Assembly: GCF_910584465.1 (NCBI RefSeq)
Contig: NZ_CAJUBK010000006.1
Coordinates: forward strand, 3,237 to 67,236
DNA length: 64,000 bases
DNA from: an uncultured Oscillibacter sp.
GTDB taxonomy: Bacteria > Bacillota > Clostridia > Oscillospirales > Oscillospiraceae
Direction of reading: 5' to 3'
The position numbers and the translations under genes are program-made. This document shows positions 48,867 through 56,225 of the stretch, piece by piece. Every line of letters begins with the position of its first letter. The first letter of the stretch is position 1. The notes under the pieces are model-generated. The model did no database searches. It had not been told where the DNA came from and saw only the letters and a list, made by a program, of their open reading frames with translations.

Positions 48867-48895
48867 ATAATAATACAGTTGATACAGTTTGTCAA
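48867..48895 (-). promoter_or_regulatory. promoter of the glycolipid operon
   Basis: Minus strand TTGACA (48895-48890), 17 bp, TATTAT (48872-48867). Confidence 0.85.
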
Positions 48896-49291
48896 GCCCC
48901 CGGCCGCAGTTTTTCGGGCCGGGCGTCCCTTTGCCTGTCAGGATACTCCTTCGCCGGGGAAAGGGCGTTACAAAAGGGATACAGTTTTGTTGCCGTTCGT
49001 TATTTTTCCGGGGGCCATCCTGTGATAAGGATCGTACCACAAGGATATGTCCAGACCATGTCCAAAACCTTACAGGTCCGTAAGGATCCAAGGATCTGCA
49101 TCCACGCCGGAGGCCGGGCGGCGGGGCCTCCCCCCGGCAGGGGATCCCCCGCGGCCATGCCGGCGCAGGAAAGACCGGCGCAGGAAGCGGGGAACGGCCG
49201 GCCGGACGGCGGCCAGCGGCCGGGGATACGGGCAGGGAAACAGGCCCCGCCGGGGCGCGCGGCTTCCGGCGGGGCCTGAAAAGAGGGGGGC
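48896..49291. other. gene-free interval
   Basis: No credible gene. Near 49250-49280 the minus strand can form GCCCCGCCGG/CCGGCGGGGC-type stems that may end the ABC permease transcript. The segment 48960-49090 is comparatively AT-rich but shows no clear promoter. Confidence 0.5.
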
Positions 49292-51337
49292 TCAGTCCCG
49301 CTCCGTCCCCCCGACGATCCGGCTGTAGGCCCGGGCCGTCATCAGGAAGACCAGGGCGTAGATCAGGCAGAAGACCGCCAGGGTCCCCAAGGTGCAGAGG
49401 ACGAAGAGCTTGACGTCATAGATGTTGAACAGCTCCAGCATCTTCGAGAGCATGGGGAAGGCCATGAACACATGGACCGCCGCCGCTCCCAGGGGCAGGA
49501 AGAACACCAGCAGGATCTGGCTGTGGATGGAGGCGTTGACCTCCCTGCCGCTCATGCCCACCTGGCGGAGGATGAGGTAGCGCCGCTGGTCCTCGTAGCC
49601 CTCGGAGATCTGCTTATAATAGATGATGAGCACCGTGGCCAGCAGGAACAAGATCCCCAGGAAGACCCCCAGGAAGAGGAAGCCGCCGTACATGGCGTAA
49701 TACTCCTGGGCCTGTTCCTGCTTGCTGGTGAAGCCCACGCCGTCGTCCCGCCGGCTCAGGTCCAGGACCAGCTGCTCCGTCTGGGCCAGCTTTTCGCCGT
49801 AGTCCTTCCCGGCCAGGTCCATCTGCACCCGGAACTGCCGGGCGCTGCGGGAGGTATCCAGGTCCATGATCGTTTCCGCCGTCTCCTTGTCGGCCACCAC
49901 CAGGAACAGCTCCGAGTCCTCCTTGCCCAGCAGGGTGTTGACGGCGTGGCGGATGGTCTCCGCGATCTCCTCCCGGACGTGGAAGGACAGCGCAGCTCTG
50001 TTGTCATCTGCCGCCAGGGCGCCTGCGGGCACATCGGAGAAAAAGGCGGAGATGGTGAAGTCGGCCGGGAACTCCCCCAGGCCCCGGGCATAGGCCAGGA
50101 CCTCGTCCGGGGCCAGGATGACATCGTTCCCGGTGAGGCGGCCGTAGTCCTCCGCCGTCACCACCTGTACCTCCGTGCGCAGACAGTCCTGGTCCAGGTT
50201 CAGGGAGATCTCGCTGCCCCGGACGCCGCAGTAGCACCAATAGCGGGTGTAGTACCGGGACTGGGTGTAGCCCCCGGACGCCTCGGCGGCGGCGTGGACC
50301 TCCGCCATGTGCTCCATGGGGTCTCCCGGCTGGCGCTCCAGGTCCTGGATGAACTCGATGTCGTAGGGGAACATCTCGTTCAGGGAATCCTCCAGGCCGA
50401 TGTTCATGGCGATGGTGGTGGAGATCGTCACCAGCACCATGGTGGACAGGATGCAGATGCTGGCAAGGCCCACGGCGTTCTGCTTCATGCGGTACAGCAG
50501 GCCGGAGACGGCGGTGAAGTGCCGGGTCCGGTAGTAGAACTTGGGATCGGCGCGCAGGCGCTTCAGCACGGCGATGGACCCGGCGGTGAACAGGCAGTAG
50601 GTGCCGATGATGACCAGGATCACCGCGCAGAAAAACAGCATCATGGCATCGACGGGGTTTTTCGTGGTGATGGCGAGGACGTACCCGCCCCCCAGGGTCA
50701 GCACCCCCAGCACCACCAGCAGCCACTTGGTCCGGGGCTCCCGCTCCCCGGCGGAGGCGCTGTGGAGCAGCTCCACCGGCTTGGCCCGGCCGATTTGCCA
50801 GAGGTTGCGGGCCAGGGTCAGCAGGAACAGCACGCCGAACAGCTCCGCTGTCTCCGCGATGCCCCGCCAGGAGATCTCCATGCCGAACTGGGCGGGGATG
50901 CGGGCGGTCTTCAGCAGCAGGAGCAGGATGGCCTTGGACAGCAGCACGCCCAGGAGCACGCCGCCCGCCAGGGTCACGGCGGCACAGAGCAGCGTCTCCC
51001 AGGCGCACATCCGGGCGACGTGCCGCTTCTCCAGGCCCAGGATGTTGTACAGCCCCAGCTCCCGCCGCCGGCGCTTCATGACGAAGCTGTTGGCGTAGAG
51101 CAGCATCACCGCCGATAAAAGCGCCGCCACGAGGCAGCCCACCCCGGCGAAGGATCTGAGGTACATGGCCCCCCGGACGTCCTCCAGGCCCCTGTTATAG
51201 GAGAGGTAGAGCAGGATGTAATACATCGCCGCCGTGACGATGCACGAGAGGAGATAGGGGCCGTAGAACCGTCCGTTCCGGGCCAGGTTGACCAGGGCCA
51301 GGCGGGGGAAGAAACCAGATCTACGCACGGGGCTCAC
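49292..51337 (-). CDS. BceB-type ABC permease
   Basis: 681 aa, FtsX-like with about ten membrane helices: one N-terminal, then blocks at about 60-290, a large extracellular domain (about 315-525), and three final helices (VFLGILFLLATVLIIYYKQI and on). This is the BceB layout used to sense and remove cell-wall-active peptides such as bacitracin. GTG start at 51337 overlaps the ATPase gene by 17 bp; a second GTG nine bases later is possible. No histidine kinase/response regulator pair is adjacent. Confidence 0.88.
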   Translation of the reverse strand: MSPVRRSGFFPRLALVNLARNGRFYGPYLLSCIVTAAMYYILLYLSYNRGLEDVRGAMYLRSFAGVGCLVAALLSAVMLLYANSFVMKRRRRELGLYNILGLEKRHVARMCAWETLLCAAVTLAGGVLLGVLLSKAILLLLLKTARIPAQFGMEISWRGIAETAELFGVLFLLTLARNLWQIGRAKPVELLHSASAGEREPRTKWLLVVLGVLTLGGGYVLAITTKNPVDAMMLFFCAVILVIIGTYCLFTAGSIAVLKRLRADPKFYYRTRHFTAVSGLLYRMKQNAVGLASICILSTMVLVTISTTIAMNIGLEDSLNEMFPYDIEFIQDLERQPGDPMEHMAEVHAAAEASGGYTQSRYYTRYWCYCGVRGSEISLNLDQDCLRTEVQVVTAEDYGRLTGNDVILAPDEVLAYARGLGEFPADFTISAFFSDVPAGALAADDNRAALSFHVREEIAETIRHAVNTLLGKEDSELFLVVADKETAETIMDLDTSRSARQFRVQMDLAGKDYGEKLAQTEQLVLDLSRRDDGVGFTSKQEQAQEYYAMYGGFLFLGVFLGILFLLATVLIIYYKQISEGYEDQRRYLILRQVGMSGREVNASIHSQILLVFFLPLGAAAVHVFMAFPMLSKMLELFNIYDVKLFVLCTLGTLAVFCLIYALVFLMTARAYSRIVGGTERD

Positions 51338-52088
51338 CGCCTTGCGTCAGCACCGTCAGGGTGTCGGAGATCTTGGCGAACTGGGCCTCGGCGGTCTGAG
51401 CGCCCCGGTAGAGCTGGTGATAGACCTGGCCGTCCCGGAGGAAGAGGACCCGCCCGGCGTGGCTGGCGGCCTTGACGGAGTGGGTGACCATGACGATGGT
51501 CTGGCCGCTCTCGTTGATCTCGCCGAAGAGTTCCAGCAGGTTGTCGGAGGCCCGGGAGTCCAAAGCGCCGGTGGGCTCGTCGGCCAGGACCAGCTGGGGG
51601 TCCGTGATGAGGGCGCGGGCCACGGCGGCCCTTTGCTTCTGCCCGCCGGAGACCTCGTAGGGGTACTTGGTCAGGAGCTGTTCGATGCCCAGCTGCCGGG
51701 CGATGGGCGCCAGCTTCCGGTGCATCTCGCGGTAGTCCCTCCCCGCCAGGACCAGGGGCAGGAAGATGTTGTCCTGGAGGGAGAAGGTGTCCAGGAGGTT
51801 GAAGTCCTGGAACACGAAGCCCAGGTGGGAGCGGCGGAACGCCGCCAGATCCCGCTCCCGGATGTCAGAGAGGGCCTTGCCGTCCAGGAAGACCTCCCCG
51901 GCGGTGGGGCGGTCCAGAGCGGCCAGGATGTTCAGCAAGGTGGTCTTGCCGGAGCCGGACTCGCCCATGATGGCGACGTACTCGCCGGGCTCCACGGAGA
52001 AATTCACGTCGGCCAGGGCGGTGACCTGGGCCCCGCCGAAGCGGGTGGTGTAGATCTTTTGCAGATGCTGTACTTCCAATAGTGACAT
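51321..52088 (-). CDS. BceA-type ABC ATPase
   Basis: 255 aa MacB/LolD-class ATPase. Walker A GESGSGKTTLLN (about 39-50), Q-loop FVFQDFNLLD, signature VSGGQKQRAAV, Walker B LVLADEPTGALD, and switch His in VTHSVKAA. Works with the BceB-type permease. Start at 52088 has GAGGAGG. Confidence 0.93.
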   Translation of the reverse strand: MSLLEVQHLQKIYTTRFGGAQVTALADVNFSVEPGEYVAIMGESGSGKTTLLNILAALDRPTAGEVFLDGKALSDIRERDLAAFRRSHLGFVFQDFNLLDTFSLQDNIFLPLVLAGRDYREMHRKLAPIARQLGIEQLLTKYPYEVSGGQKQRAAVARALITDPQLVLADEPTGALDSRASDNLLELFGEINESGQTIVMVTHSVKAASHAGRVLFLRDGQVYHQLYRGAQTAEAQFAKISDTLTVLTQGGEPRA

Positions 52089-52245
52089 GATCGGTGTCCT
52101 CCTCTTGTGTCATGCGCTTATTGTAGCAGGCCCGGGCGCGGGATTCCATGGCTTTGTCTTACAGTTCGGGGGCGGTGTCTTACACTTTTGTAAGACAGCC
52201 GAAAGGATCCCAAAGGGATCTTACCGGGGACGGGCAAACTTTTCC

Positions 52246-52273
52246 TTGACATTTCCCCAAATTCCGATATAAT
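52246..52273 (+). promoter_or_regulatory. rpsF operon promoter
   Basis: TTGACA (52246-52251), 16 bp, TATAAT (52268-52273). Confidence 0.88.
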
Positions 52274-52280
52274 GAAAAGG

Positions 52281-52330
52281 CTTGCAGCCGCAGGCATATC
52301 CTTGCTCTCACCGCAGGGTGAGGGCCATTT
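52281..52330 (+). ncRNA. possible S6:S18 leader
   Basis: The short rpsF leader contains CAGCCGCAGG and a hairpin CTCACC-GCA-GGGTGAG (52307-52322). S6:S18 leaders have a CCG-containing bulge next to a hairpin that mimics 16S rRNA. Position fits autoregulation by the S6-S18 pair; structure not verified. Confidence 0.4.
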
Positions 52331-52350
52331 GTCCAAAAGGAGGTGCAAAC

Positions 52351-52647
52351 ATGGCAAAGGTTTCTGCCAATTATGAGGTCGTGTATATCATCGACCCTGC
52401 ACAGGGGGAGGAAAACATCGCCGCCCTGGTGGCGAAGTTCAAGACCCTGGCCGAGCAGAATGGTTCCGCCGTCGAGGTGGAGGAGTGGGGCGCCCGCCGT
52501 CTCGCCTATCCCATCGACTATAAGAACGATGGCTATTACGTGCTGATGAGCTTCACCAGCGAGCCGTCCTTCCCCAAGGAGCTGGACCGCGTTTTCGGTA
52601 TCACCGACGGCATCATGCGTTCCCTGATCGTCTGCAAGGGCGAGTAA
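52351..52647 (+). CDS. rpsF: ribosomal protein bS6
   Basis: 98 aa. YEVVYIIDPAQGEENIAALV and EEWGARRLAYPIDYKNDGYY are canonical S6. Start at 52351 with AAAAGGAGGTG. Binds S18 on the 30S platform. Followed by ssb and rpsR in the conserved order. Confidence 0.97.
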   Translation: MAKVSANYEVVYIIDPAQGEENIAALVAKFKTLAEQNGSAVEVEEWGARRLAYPIDYKNDGYYVLMSFTSEPSFPKELDRVFGITDGIMRSLIVCKGE

Positions 52648-52660
52648 GGAGGTCCCCGGG

Positions 52661-53143
52661 ATGCTGAACAAGATCATCATCATGGGCCGTTTGACCCGTG
52701 ACCCCGAGCTGCGCCGCACCCAGAGCGGCACCGCCGTCACATCCTTCTCCATCGCCTGCGACCGGGACTTCAAGTCCCAGGGCGGCGAGAAGGAGACGGA
52801 CTTCATCGACGTGGTGGCCTGGCGGAACACGGCGGAATTCGTCAGCAAGTACTTCGCCAAGGGCCGCATGGCCGTGGTGGAGGGCCGGCTGCAGATCCGC
52901 GACTGGACCGACCGGGAGGGCGGCAAGCGCCGCAGCGCCGAAGTCGTGGCGGACAACGTCTACTTCGGGGACTCCAAGCGGGACAGCGGCGGAGAGTATG
53001 GCGGCTCTTCTTACGGGGCGCCTCCCGCCTATGGCGCTCCCTCCGGCGGAGCTCCCGCTGCCGGGAGGCCGTCCGCCTCCGGTTTTGGAGGAGGGTCTGA
53101 TTTCGCCGAGATCGGCGAGGAAGACGGCGAGCTGCCGTTTTGA
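52661..53143 (+). CDS. ssb: single-stranded DNA-binding protein
   Basis: 160 aa. OB fold: NKIIIMGRLTRDPELRRTQS, FIDVVAWRNTAEFVSKYF, VVEGRLQIRDW; Gly/Pro/Ala-rich linker (about 115-145); acidic tip FAEIGEEDGELPF, the partner-binding tail. Between rpsF and rpsR as usual. Confidence 0.97.
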   Translation: MLNKIIIMGRLTRDPELRRTQSGTAVTSFSIACDRDFKSQGGEKETDFIDVVAWRNTAEFVSKYFAKGRMAVVEGRLQIRDWTDREGGKRRSAEVVADNVYFGDSKRDSGGEYGGSSYGAPPAYGAPSGGAPAAGRPSASGFGGGSDFAEIGEEDGELPF

Positions 53144-53241
53144 GTTCGACTCGAGGCGTCCGGAGCCCTCCGGACGCCGGACACGCGCCGCCCGGTCCGG
53201 GAGGACCGGCCTGACGCCATTCTGAAAAGGAGGAACCATCC

Positions 53242-53493
53242 ATGGCTTTCGATCGTGAATCCAGGCCCGCCCGTCCGACGCGGGGCAAGCGCCGCAAGGT
53301 CTGCCAGTTCTGCGCCGAGAAGTGCGAGCAAATCGATTATAAGGATGCGGCCAAGCTGCGCCGCTTCATCTCTGAGCGGGCCAAGATCCTGCCCCGCAGG
53401 ACCACCGGCACCTGCGCCATGCATCAGCGCCAGCTGACTGAGGCCATCAAGCGGGCCCGTCAGATCGCCCTGCTGCCCTACGTCACCGACTGA
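53242..53493 (+). CDS. rpsR: ribosomal protein bS18
   Basis: 83 aa. KVCQFCAEKCEQIDYKDAAK and FISERAKILPRRTTGTCAMH are S18 hallmarks; CXXC-type cysteines mark the zinc-binding (C+) form, Cys16, Cys19, Cys23 and Cys56 by count from the sequence. RBS AAAAGGAGG. A hairpin-rich stretch with GGCCTGTCCCC/GGGGGCGGGCC follows at 53515-53560 and may terminate the operon. Confidence 0.95.
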   Translation: MAFDRESRPARPTRGKRRKVCQFCAEKCEQIDYKDAAKLRRFISERAKILPRRTTGTCAMHQRQLTEAIKRARQIALLPYVTD

Positions 53494-53610
53494 CGCAGGC
53501 CCGCGAGGAGGAAGGTCCGGCCTGTCCCCGAAGGGGGCGGGCCGGAGGTCCCTTCCCAGGGGCCGGCGCGCAGGCGGAGATAAAAATTTCAGGCCGCGGC
53601 GGAAAAAGAC

Positions 53611-53639
53611 TTGATTTTTCCCCGGGATCCGTTTATAAT
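53611..53639 (+). promoter_or_regulatory. tRNA-Gly promoter
   Basis: TTGATT (53611-53616), 17 bp, TATAAT (53634-53639), 31 bp before the tRNA. Confidence 0.85.
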
Positions 53640-53670
53640 GACAGCGTTGTGACGATCGAGCAGCGTCTAT

Positions 53671-53744
53671 GCAGGGTTAGTACATCGGTAGTACATCGGC
53701 TTCCCAAGCCGTGGAGGCGGGTTCGACTCCCGTACCCTGCTCCA
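53671..53744 (+). tRNA. tRNA-Gly(CCC)
   Basis: 74 nt with encoded CCA. Acceptor GCAGGGT/ACCCTGC, D-arm GTAC-ATCGGTA-GTAC, anticodon loop TTCCCAA with anticodon CCC, T-arm around GGTTCGACTCCC, discriminator T then CCA. Reads GGG. The outermost anticodon-stem pair is T-T, a small irregularity. The 197 bp after it hold no gene. Confidence 0.93.
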
Positions 53745-53941
53745 GCTCAGAGGTCCCCGCCACCGTTCCGTTTCCGGCTTTGCCGAAAACTGCACTCTGG
53801 CGGGGATCTCTTCGCCTTCCGCCCCGCTTCGCTCCGCCGGACGCGGGGCCGGGGGATGCAGGGCGGTATGCCGCAGGGACCGTCCGCCGGCCGGAGGAAC
53901 GGGCGGCGGCGGCGCAAACGCTATCGAACGGAGGATCTGAC

Positions 53942-54559
53942 ATGAACGAACTGCGCAGGATATCCTTGGCCTCCCTGGCCCTGTCGCTGGTCCTGCTGTG
54001 CGGCTGCGCCGGGGACCGCGGCGCAGCGCCGGCCGAGCCCGCTCTCGAGGTAGACGCGGCCGGAGAGCCCTCCGCCCCGGAGGGGGAGCCCGCGGAGGCG
54101 GAGCCTTCGGGAGAGGAGGAGCCCGCTCCCATCTTCATCACCTTCGAGGGCACCGACCTGGAGGGGAACACCGTCTCGCAGGACGTCTTCTCCCAGTCCA
54201 AGCTCACCATGGTCAACGTATGGGCCACCTTCTGCGGCCCCTGCCTCAACGAGATGCCGGGGCTCGGCGAGCTGGCGGCGGACTTTGACCGGTCGGAGTT
54301 CCAGATCATCGGCATCGTCAGCGATGTGCGGGAGGGCGAGGACCAGTCGCTCGTGGAGAGCCTGGTCCAGGAGACCGGGGCGGCGTATCCGCATCTGCTT
54401 GCCAACGACTCCATCGACCGGGCGATCTTGTCCAGCGTGAGTGGCGTCCCCACCACCTTCTTTTTTGACGGGGAGGGGATGTACCTGGGCGGCGTCGTCG
54501 GTTCCGCAGAAAGATCGGCTTGGGAGGAGATCGTACATGGGCTCCTGGAAGGATCGTAA
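53942..54559 (+). CDS. TlpA/ResA-like thioredoxin lipoprotein
   Basis: 205 aa. Signal peptide with lipobox LLCGC (Cys at about 21), a 40-residue Ala/Glu/Pro-rich linker, then a thioredoxin fold with active site WATFCGPCLNEMPG and cis-Pro loop GVPTTFFFDG. It handles disulfides outside the membrane. It starts a three-gene operon: the next gene starts within its last 23 bp. Confidence 0.9.
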   Translation: MNELRRISLASLALSLVLLCGCAGDRGAAPAEPALEVDAAGEPSAPEGEPAEAEPSGEEEPAPIFITFEGTDLEGNTVSQDVFSQSKLTMVNVWATFCGPCLNEMPGLGELAADFDRSEFQIIGIVSDVREGEDQSLVESLVQETGAAYPHLLANDSIDRAILSSVSGVPTTFFFDGEGMYLGGVVGSAERSAWEEIVHGLLEGS

Positions 54560-54689
54560 GCCATACGCCTGGATGCTGGGCGTCGCGGCCGGGGCGGTCT
54601 TCCTCGGCATCGGGGCGGCGCAGGGCCAATTTTCCGTGGTCTGGAAAAAGGCCGTGACGATCTGCCTGGAGTGCATCGGGATCGGGTGA
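54537..54689 (+). CDS. CD1871A-type CXXC peptide
   Basis: 50 aa. One membrane helix (YAWMLGVAAGAVFLGIGAA) and the conserved ending VVWKKAVTICLECIGIG with a CXXC pair, as in the CD1871A family. RBS GGGAGGAG lies inside the end of the TlpA gene. Always near membrane 4Fe-4S proteins and thioredoxins in the families I know; function unproven, likely an electron or thiol relay. Confidence 0.88.
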   Translation: MGSWKDRKPYAWMLGVAAGAVFLGIGAAQGQFSVVWKKAVTICLECIGIG

Positions 54690-54692
54690 GCT

Positions 54693-55544
54693 ATGATGAA
54701 AAAACTTCGGCTGGCCGTACAGCTGCTCTTCACCGCCGTGACGAACGGGTATATGTACGGTTTCCTGAACGGGAAGATCTACCGGGGCGGCCTGAAATAC
54801 GCCTGTGTGCCGGGGCTGAACTGCTATTCCTGCCCCGGGGCCATCGCCGCATGTCCCATCGGGGCCCTGCAGGCCCTGCTGAACCAAAGGGGCTTCCAGA
54901 TCCCCTTCGCCGCCCTGGGCGTCCTCTTCCTTTTCGGGAGCCTGCTCGGCCGCTTCGTCTGCGGCTGGCTGTGCCCCTTCGGCCTGGCGCAGGACCTGCT
55001 GCACAAGATCCCCGTCTTCAAAAAGGTGAAGCGCCTGCCCTGCCACCGTATCCTGAAATACGGGAAATACGCGGTGCTGATCCTCTTGGTGGGCGCCGGC
55101 TCCATGTTCCTGTTCGGGGGATACGTGAAAGTCCCGGCATTCTGCAAATACCTGTGCCCCTCCGGCACCTTGCTCGGCGCGCTCCCCCTGCTCGGCGCGA
55201 ACGAAGCCCTGCGGGGCCAGGCCGGGGGCCTGTTCCTCTGGAAGCTGGGGATCTTGCTTGGCATCGTGCTGCTCTCTTTGAAAGCCTACCGGCCCTTTTG
55301 CCAGTACCTGTGTCCCCTGGGAGCGGTCTACGGCTGGTTCAACCGGATCAGCCTCGTGCAGATCCATTGGGAGGAGGACTCGTGCATCTCCTGTATGGCC
55401 TGTGAGCGGGCATGTCCGCTGGCCCTCTCCCGGCAGGAGATCTCCCGCTCCGCGGAGTGCATCCGCTGCGGGGCCTGTGTGGACGCCTGTCCCCAGGGGT
55501 GCTTGCATGTCCGCGGCAAAAAGGCGGGGCCCGCAAAAGGCTGA
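54693..55544 (+). CDS. membrane 4Fe-4S protein, YccM/NapH-like
   Basis: 283 aa. Four to five membrane helices with CGWLCPFGLAQDLL and CQYLCPLGAVYGWF (NapH-type CxxxCP motifs), KYLCPSGTL, and two C-terminal 4Fe-4S motifs: CISCMACERACP and CIRCGACVDACP. It would carry electrons across the membrane from a cytoplasmic donor. Three bp after the CXXC peptide gene; together with TlpA it could reduce exported thiols. Confidence 0.9.
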   Translation: MMKKLRLAVQLLFTAVTNGYMYGFLNGKIYRGGLKYACVPGLNCYSCPGAIAACPIGALQALLNQRGFQIPFAALGVLFLFGSLLGRFVCGWLCPFGLAQDLLHKIPVFKKVKRLPCHRILKYGKYAVLILLVGAGSMFLFGGYVKVPAFCKYLCPSGTLLGALPLLGANEALRGQAGGLFLWKLGILLGIVLLSLKAYRPFCQYLCPLGAVYGWFNRISLVQIHWEEDSCISCMACERACPLALSRQEISRSAECIRCGACVDACPQGCLHVRGKKAGPAKG

Positions 55545-55577
55545 CCGGACGGCCCGCCGGCCGTCCCCGCGAACATC

Positions 55578-55614
55578 CGGAGGGCCGCTCCCTTAATAAG
55601 GGAGCGGCCCTCCG
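55578..55614. terminator. bidirectional terminator
   Basis: 17-bp perfect stem CGGAGGGCCGCTCCCTT/AAGGGAGCGGCCCTCCG with a three-base loop between convergent genes. Confidence 0.85.
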
Positions 55615-55619
55615 CCCGC

Positions 55620-56225
55620 CTATCCGGGAGGGTCGTCCAGATCCAAGACATACCGCTCGTAGGCATTGATGATCGTGGTCCCGTCCCGGTGCAGCACCCG
55701 CGGGATGTTGAACCCATAGTTGACATGTACATGCCCATGGACGAGGTACTGCGGATGGTACTTGTCCACCAGCTCCCGAAGGCTCGCGAAGCCTTGGTGC
55801 GCGAAGTCCTCGGCGTCGCCGTACCCCTCCATGGGCGAATGGGTGACCACGATGTCCACGCCCCCCGCCCGCCAAAGGCGCAGGCGCAGCCGGCGGATCC
55901 GCCAGGCCATCTGGGCCTCCGTATACTGGTGCGGCCCGCCGCTGTACAGGATGCTCCCCCCCAGCCCCAGGATGCGGAGCCCCCGCACGTTCACCAGCCG
56001 GTCCTCGATGCACTCGCAGCCCTCCGGCGGATGCAGGTCATAGGTCTTGTCGTGGTTGCCATGGACGTAAAACAGGGGCTTCCCCGTCATGGTCACCAAA
56101 AAGCTCAGATACTTGGAGCTCAGGTCGCCGCAGGACAAGATGACATCGATGTCCTTCAGGCGGCCCGGCTGGTAGTAGTCCCAAAGATACTCGCACTCTT
56201 TGTCGGACAGCAGCAGGAGCTTCAC
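55620..56225 (-). CDS. metallophosphoesterase
   Basis: 201 aa calcineurin-like hydrolase: LSDKECEYLW replaces the usual D-x-H by D-K-E, then SCGDLSSKYL, YVHGNHDKTYD, VVTHSPMEGYG and LVHGHVHVNYG. The first motif lacks the usual His, so the metal site may differ. GTG start at 56225 overlaps the upstream stop (GTGA), with AAGGAGG ten bases before. Translationally coupled to the ParB-like/BMP fusion. Substrate unknown. Confidence 0.85.
   Translation of the reverse strand: MKLLLLSDKECEYLWDYYQPGRLKDIDVILSCGDLSSKYLSFLVTMTGKPLFYVHGNHDKTYDLHPPEGCECIEDRLVNVRGLRILGLGGSILYSGGPHQYTEAQMAWRIRRLRLRLWRAGGVDIVVTHSPMEGYGDAEDFAHQGFASLRELVDKYHPQYLVHGHVHVNYGFNIPRVLHRDGTTIINAYERYVLDLDDPPG

Noticed and set aside
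53711..53941. N-terminal extension of the TlpA lipoprotein frame through the tRNA
   Set aside because: The extension would begin inside the tRNA; the ATG at 53942 gives a proper lipoprotein signal peptide.
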